DNA of 64,000 bases from Uranotaenia lowii (taxonomy: Eukaryota; Arthropoda; Insecta; Diptera; Culicidae): assembly GCF_029784155.1 (NCBI RefSeq), contig NC_073692.1, forward strand, positions 329,363,920 through 329,427,919, read 5' to 3'. The number at the start of each line of letters is the position of its first letter. The first letter of the stretch is position 1. Position numbers and translations under genes: made by a program. Below, in pieces: positions 59,849-64,000 of the stretch. Under the pieces are notes generated by a model that was not told where the DNA came from, did no database searches, and saw only the letters and a list, made by a program, of their open reading frames with translations.

Positions 59849-61267
59849 ATGGGGAAGTCATCGGCCGGTTTAAGAGCCGGAAGAAAACGGATTGCCGAGC
59901 CTAATTCAGGTCCATCGCCCAAAACAGTTGAAATTTTCAATTCATTCGATGTCCTTCATAACATCGGTGATGAGGAAATATTCAAATTAAATTCTGATAA
60001 GAATACTAATGAACCTTCTTCTTCTTATACTCTTAAAACCGAAAAGGTTCCACCAATTACAGTCACGATTCCGGACTTCAATGCCTTTCGGAAAGAAATC
60101 GTCACTTCCTTCGAGGATGTGAAGATTTCTTTTCAGATCGGTCGAAGAGGATCTGCTCATATATTGGCGGAATCTTTCAACGATTTTAAAAATTTTTTTA
60201 AATTATTTGAATTATAGAAAACATCAATTTTTTACTTACGACACTTGAAGTGATCGTCCATTTAAAGTTGTACTTCGTGGTCTCACCGGCGATCAGACAC
60301 CGGATGAGATCACAACTGTTAGGTTTTTCTCCGATTCAAGTAATTCAAATGAGGAAAAGAACCAACACGAATAATATCAGTAGTGTTGGTTTTGCTCCTG
60401 AGCTTTATTTGATCCATTTAAAAAAGAATCAAGTTAATAATTTGCAAATTCTTGAAAAGGCTCGTCTTATGTTTCATTGTCGAGTCCAATTCGAACCTTT
60501 TCGAAAATCTTCAACCAATTTCCTTCAAAATATTACGCAATGTCGTCGTTGTCAAGCTTTTTGTCACGGCACTAAAAATTGTAGAGAGAATGCCAGATGC
60601 ATGCTTTGCGGCTCATTCAATCATGTTTTATCTAAATGCCTTTTTGGTGGTGATAAACCACAAACAGAATTTTTCAAGTGTTCGAATTACGCAGGTAATC
60701 ATTCCTCGAACTCCATAAATTGTCCAGTTAGGGCAAAAATTATTGCTTCTAGGAAAACTCTCAAAGTTGTCAGGAAAGTTTCTTCTCCTCCTTCCTCTTT
60801 TTCCTCTTCACACGTCAGGCCGGTAAACAATCTGCCTGTTCGCGGTCAGCCTCGGCCTACATTGGAATCACGACTTGGTAATGCTCGAAGTGATTTTAAT
60901 GTTACCTGTGCTGACTCTGCGCAACAGACTCGTTGTTTAACGTCCTCAAAGGTGGTTGAAAGTGGGTTTCCCTCTTCAGATTTAACTAATAAAAATGGGA
61001 AAAAAACCGAGTCTCAACGTTCATGCGAAGGCTTGGGAAAATCTCCGAATTTCAAATTCAAATACCTGTTATTCATTTTCTGATCCTAACAACTTTGTTG
61101 ATTTGGGTGAGATTACTGAGGAAAAATTGAAATTTTTGCATCAAAATTTAATGGGAATGATGCAACTTATGTTGAAAGTAAATTTGATTTTTGAAGCTTG
61201 CCAAACTTCTTTTAATTATGCTAACAAAATTATTATGACTTTAAGATTCCCTCATGCATCCAAATAG
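59849..61267 (+). pseudogene. ORF1 (Gag-like) of the Jockey-like element, frameshifted
   Basis: The start MGKSSAGLRAGRKRIAEPNS is open to 60217, where the frame breaks. The piece VLRGLTGDQTPDEI near 60270 is in another frame. CCHC knuckles CX2CX4HX4C follow at about 60541-60582 (CRRCQAFCHGTKNC) and 60598-60639 (CMLCGSFNHVLSKC). A third knuckle has Tyr in place of its second Cys (CSNYAGNH near 60681). The C-terminal part with FLHQNLMGMMQLMLK lies in yet another frame near 61130. At least two frameshifts separate the pieces. The order fits Jockey-clade ORF1 with a PRE_C2HC-type region before the knuckles. Confidence 0.8.
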
Positions 61268-61284
61268 ATGTGTAAATATTATGA

Positions 61285-63626
61285 ATTGAAACGCTAGATC
61301 TTTGCTGGCTAACCAAGATGAATTCTTTTTATTTTTGAAAACTCAAAACATACATTCTAAAATTTAACATTTAAAATTTCACGAAATGATCGACTTGATC
61401 GACAAGGTGGGGGTGTAGCTATTGTCATCAATAGTCGTCTCAAATTTAGACTTCTTCCTTCTTTCAATACAAAAGTCTTAGAAACAATTGGAATTGAATT
61501 AGAAACTTCTATGGGGAAAATTATAATTGTTGCCGCATATTTGCCTTTTCAATGAAGCGGTGAACAGAAAATTTGTTTGAAGGGAGAAAAACTTACCAAA
61601 AATAAATCAATTTTTTTTTATTATTGGTGACTTTAATGCAAAACACCGATCTTGGAATAATATTTCATCAAATTCTAATGGGAATATTTTATTTAATTAC
61701 TGCTCTGCAGGTTATTATACTGTTGAATATCCTAATGGACATACTTGATTCTCTTCAATTAGAAATCCCTCCACAATTGATTTGGTTCGAACGGATTAGG
61801 CGAGCATTGTAGTCAATTAGTTACTCATGCGGACCTCGATTCAGACCACCTTCCAGTCACTTTTTCTTTATCCCAAAGTCCCATTGAAGACCCTTTAAAA
61901 TCAACTTTTAACTTTCAAAAAGCTGAATGGGAGCGATATAGGAATTTTATTGAACGTAATTTAGATGTAAACGTTCCACTGAATTCAATAGAAGATATTG
62001 ATTTGGCTGTAGAAAATTTGACAACTTCAATAGTCAATGCTAAAGCCGCTTCAATACTTAAAGTAAAACATAAATTTAATCAACCTTTGATCGATGATGA
62101 TCTTCAGTTTTTGATACGACTGAAAAACATTCGTCGACGCCAATATCAACGTACTAGGGATTCTTATTTGAAATTTATGTATTGCGACCTTCCAAAAGAG
62201 ATCAAACGTCGATTAAATTTAATTCGTAATGAAAGTTTTGCAAAAGCAGTAGAGGACATAAAACCCTACTCAAAGCCATTTTGGAAATTTACTAAAATTC
62301 TGAAAAAGCCCCAGAAGCCAATTCTTACTTTGAAAGATGGGGATAAACTGCTTTTAACTAATTCAGAAAAAGCTCAAAAATTAGCCCAACAATTTGAGTC
62401 TGCTCATGATTTTAATTTAAACGTTGTTAGTCCAATTGAAGCTCAAATTTCCCCTTGAATTTGATGACATTCTTTCGAAGCAAAATGTACTTGAAAGTTC
62501 TTTTGACACAAATATTGACGAACTTATATTGATTTTCAAAAAATTAAAAAATTTGAAAGCCCCGAGGGAAGATGGGATTTTCTATATTCTTATTCAAAAG
62601 TTGCCTGAAAGCACTTTACATTTTTTAGTTAAAATTTTGAATAAATGTTTTCACTTGGCTTATTTTCCCAATAAATGGAAAAATGCCAAAAATACTCCAA
62701 TTTTGAAACCTGCAAAAAGTGCTTCAGAGCCTTCAAGTTATCGACCAATTAGTTTGCTTCCTTATTTAAGTAAACTATTTGAGAGAGTTATTTTAAATAG
62801 AATGATAATTCACATTAATGAGAATTCTAATGTCCTTGATGAAAAATTTGGTTTCCGTCATGGACATTCTACTACACATCAACTTTTGAATGTAACTAAT
62901 TTGATTAACGCTAGTAAATCTGAAGGTTATTCAACTGGTGTTGCTCTTCTTGATATTGAAAAAGCTTTTGACAGTGTTTGGCACAAAGGTTTAGTAGCTA
63001 AATTAGCTCGGTTTGATTTTCCCGTATATCTTACCAAAATTATACAAAATTATTTGACTAGCCGAACCTTACAAGTAAGCTATCAAAATTCATGCTCTGA
63101 AAGGACACCCATTAGAGCTGGTGTCCCTCAGGGTAGTATACTCGGGCCAATTTTATACAATATTTTTACTTCTGATCTTCCTGATGTACCAGAAGGAAAA
63201 AATAGAAGATTATTTGCTGATGATACTTTGCTTTCAGCCAAAGGTCGAAATTTACGGGTGGTACGCAGTAGATTGCAACAAAATTTAAATTCCTTTTTGA
63301 ATTACTTGAAAATGTGGAAAATTTCTCCTAACGCTTCCAAAACTCAACTTATTTTATTTCCCCATAAGCCAAGAGCTCAATTTTTAAAACCTTATGAAAA
63401 CCATTCCATAACTTTTAATGGGGTTTCATTAGAATGGTCTGATCACGTGAAGTACTTGGGACTTACACTTGATCGGAATCTTACTTTTAAAAATCACATT
63501 GAAGAATTCATATATCGTCTTAGCCAACTTAGGCTTTACAGACTGAGTAAACGGGGACAACTTAAGATTAAGTGTGATTTTTGGAAAAAAATCATTTTGA
63601 AACGCTCACTCATTTCTGATTTTTAA
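61285..63626 (+). pseudogene. ORF2 (endonuclease and reverse transcriptase) of the Jockey-like element, broken
   Basis: The endonuclease start near 61285 reads N-A-R-S-L-L-A after a TGA at the position of the usual Trp. RQGGGVAIVI near 61400, GDFNAKH near 61630 and a SDHLP-type motif near 61840 are in different frames. The reverse transcriptase from 62424 is open: YRPISLLP, FGFRHGHSTTHQLL, LLDIEKAFDSVWHKG, GVPQGSILGP and the catalytic FADD near 63210. It ends at 63626 soon after the thumb, about 150 residues short of a normal Jockey ORF2, so the C-terminal domain is deleted. Not functional as it stands. Confidence 0.85.
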
Positions 63627-64000
63627 GTTTCATTTTATTTCAAGCACTTAAGATTCTAAATTCAGCAATTTGTTATGAATTACTTTAAATTTGTAACGCT
63701 TACTCATTTTATTTCATTTTCTTCATTGCAATTCAAATTTTCACCACTTTAATGTTTCCAGCCTGTATAACTTATGAATATTATTTTTGAATATTCTCCG
63801 TCTTATGTACTTAGTTTTTACAATAAATATCAATAAGTGCTACACTGGCTGAGTATGTTTCTATTCTTTACGATAATCATGTGAAAAGTACAATCAACGA
63901 ATCCAACAACCCGAAGTAAGCAAACCAGATTATTACTGCAGCCTTGACCGTGAAGTTTCCTACTGGGTCATTAGCGGGTGCTCAGCGGCAGCCACAATAA
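63627..64000. other. 3' end of the Jockey-like copy and right edge
   Basis: AT-rich sequence likely to be the element's 3' untranslated end up to about 63840, then unclassified DNA to the window edge. Confidence 0.4.

Larger units (their letters stand above)
59670..63840 (+). mobile_element. Decayed Jockey-like non-LTR retrotransposon
   Basis: Two cistrons follow each other: ORF1 with zinc knuckles and ORF2 with endonuclease and reverse transcriptase. There is an AT-rich 3' end near 63830 (caataaatatcaataag). Motifs fit the Jockey clade common in mosquitoes. Frameshifts, stops and a missing ORF2 C-terminus show it is dead. The outer ends are approximate, and no target duplication was identified. 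Confidence 0.7.

Overview
This window looks like a piece of a repeat-rich insect chromosome, most probably from a mosquito (Culicidae). The evidence is eukaryotic gene structure with short GT-AG introns, TATA plus TCAGT-type initiators as in arthropods, AT-rich intergenic DNA, an insect CLIP-family-like serine protease, and transposons typical of dipterans (Ty3/gypsy, Jockey-like, RTE-like, tRNA-derived SINEs, many MITE-like repeats). The species cannot be named from sequence alone.

Host genes. There are six convincing protein genes. A four-exon secreted trypsin-like serine protease lies at 756-1887; its exon joins close exactly to a 311-residue frame with an intact catalytic triad but no CLIP domain. 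Between 22.6 and 48.5 kb lies a dispersed cluster of five paralogous small secreted histidine-rich proteins (A 22631-23382 +, B 27670-28480 -, C 29762-30551 +, D 38901-39691 -, E 47861-48513 -). All five begin with an exon that codes only Met-Gln, then a phase-0 intron, then a large second exon. They encode a signal peptide, a KR-DLWQY motif, a Gly/His/Gln-rich middle, a His run and a conserved C-terminal Pro/Val/Lys block. They also share a TATA box and a near-identical 5' leader, which suggests co-expression after local duplication. Their function is unknown; cuticle-like or other extracellular metal- or matrix-binding roles are inference.

Mobile and repeated DNA, left to right: a 7-bp satellite (3171-4151) beside a three-armed palindrome; MITE-like fragments at about 2.6, 5.0, 5.8, 15.9 and 19.6 kb; degenerate tandem repeats of about 150 bp (11.8-12.6 kb); inverted similar ends that bound 5 kb (12.9-17.9 kb); a 509-bp fold-back hairpin (18351-18859); three TA-flanked elements with GGGGA termini plus one half element; a decayed RTE-like retrotransposon between genes A and B; a 1.5-kb tandem and inverted array of a tRNA-bearing 501-bp unit flanked by a 12-bp direct repeat (32981-34516); tRNA-derived SINEs; an unusually long (AAT)n microsatellite (41609-42078); a complete young Ty3/gypsy-type LTR retrotransposon (49636-59292, 1311-bp LTRs that I read as identical, 4-bp target duplication AGAT); and a decayed Jockey-like element at the right edge.

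The most notable items are the histidine-rich family with its shared promoter, the tRNA-unit array that looks like an inserted circular or concatemeric DNA, and the intact LTR element with a probable -1 frameshift between gag and pol. Large AT-rich stretches (about 6.3-11.7, 35.2-37.4 and 42.5-46.3 kb) show no gene that I can support.
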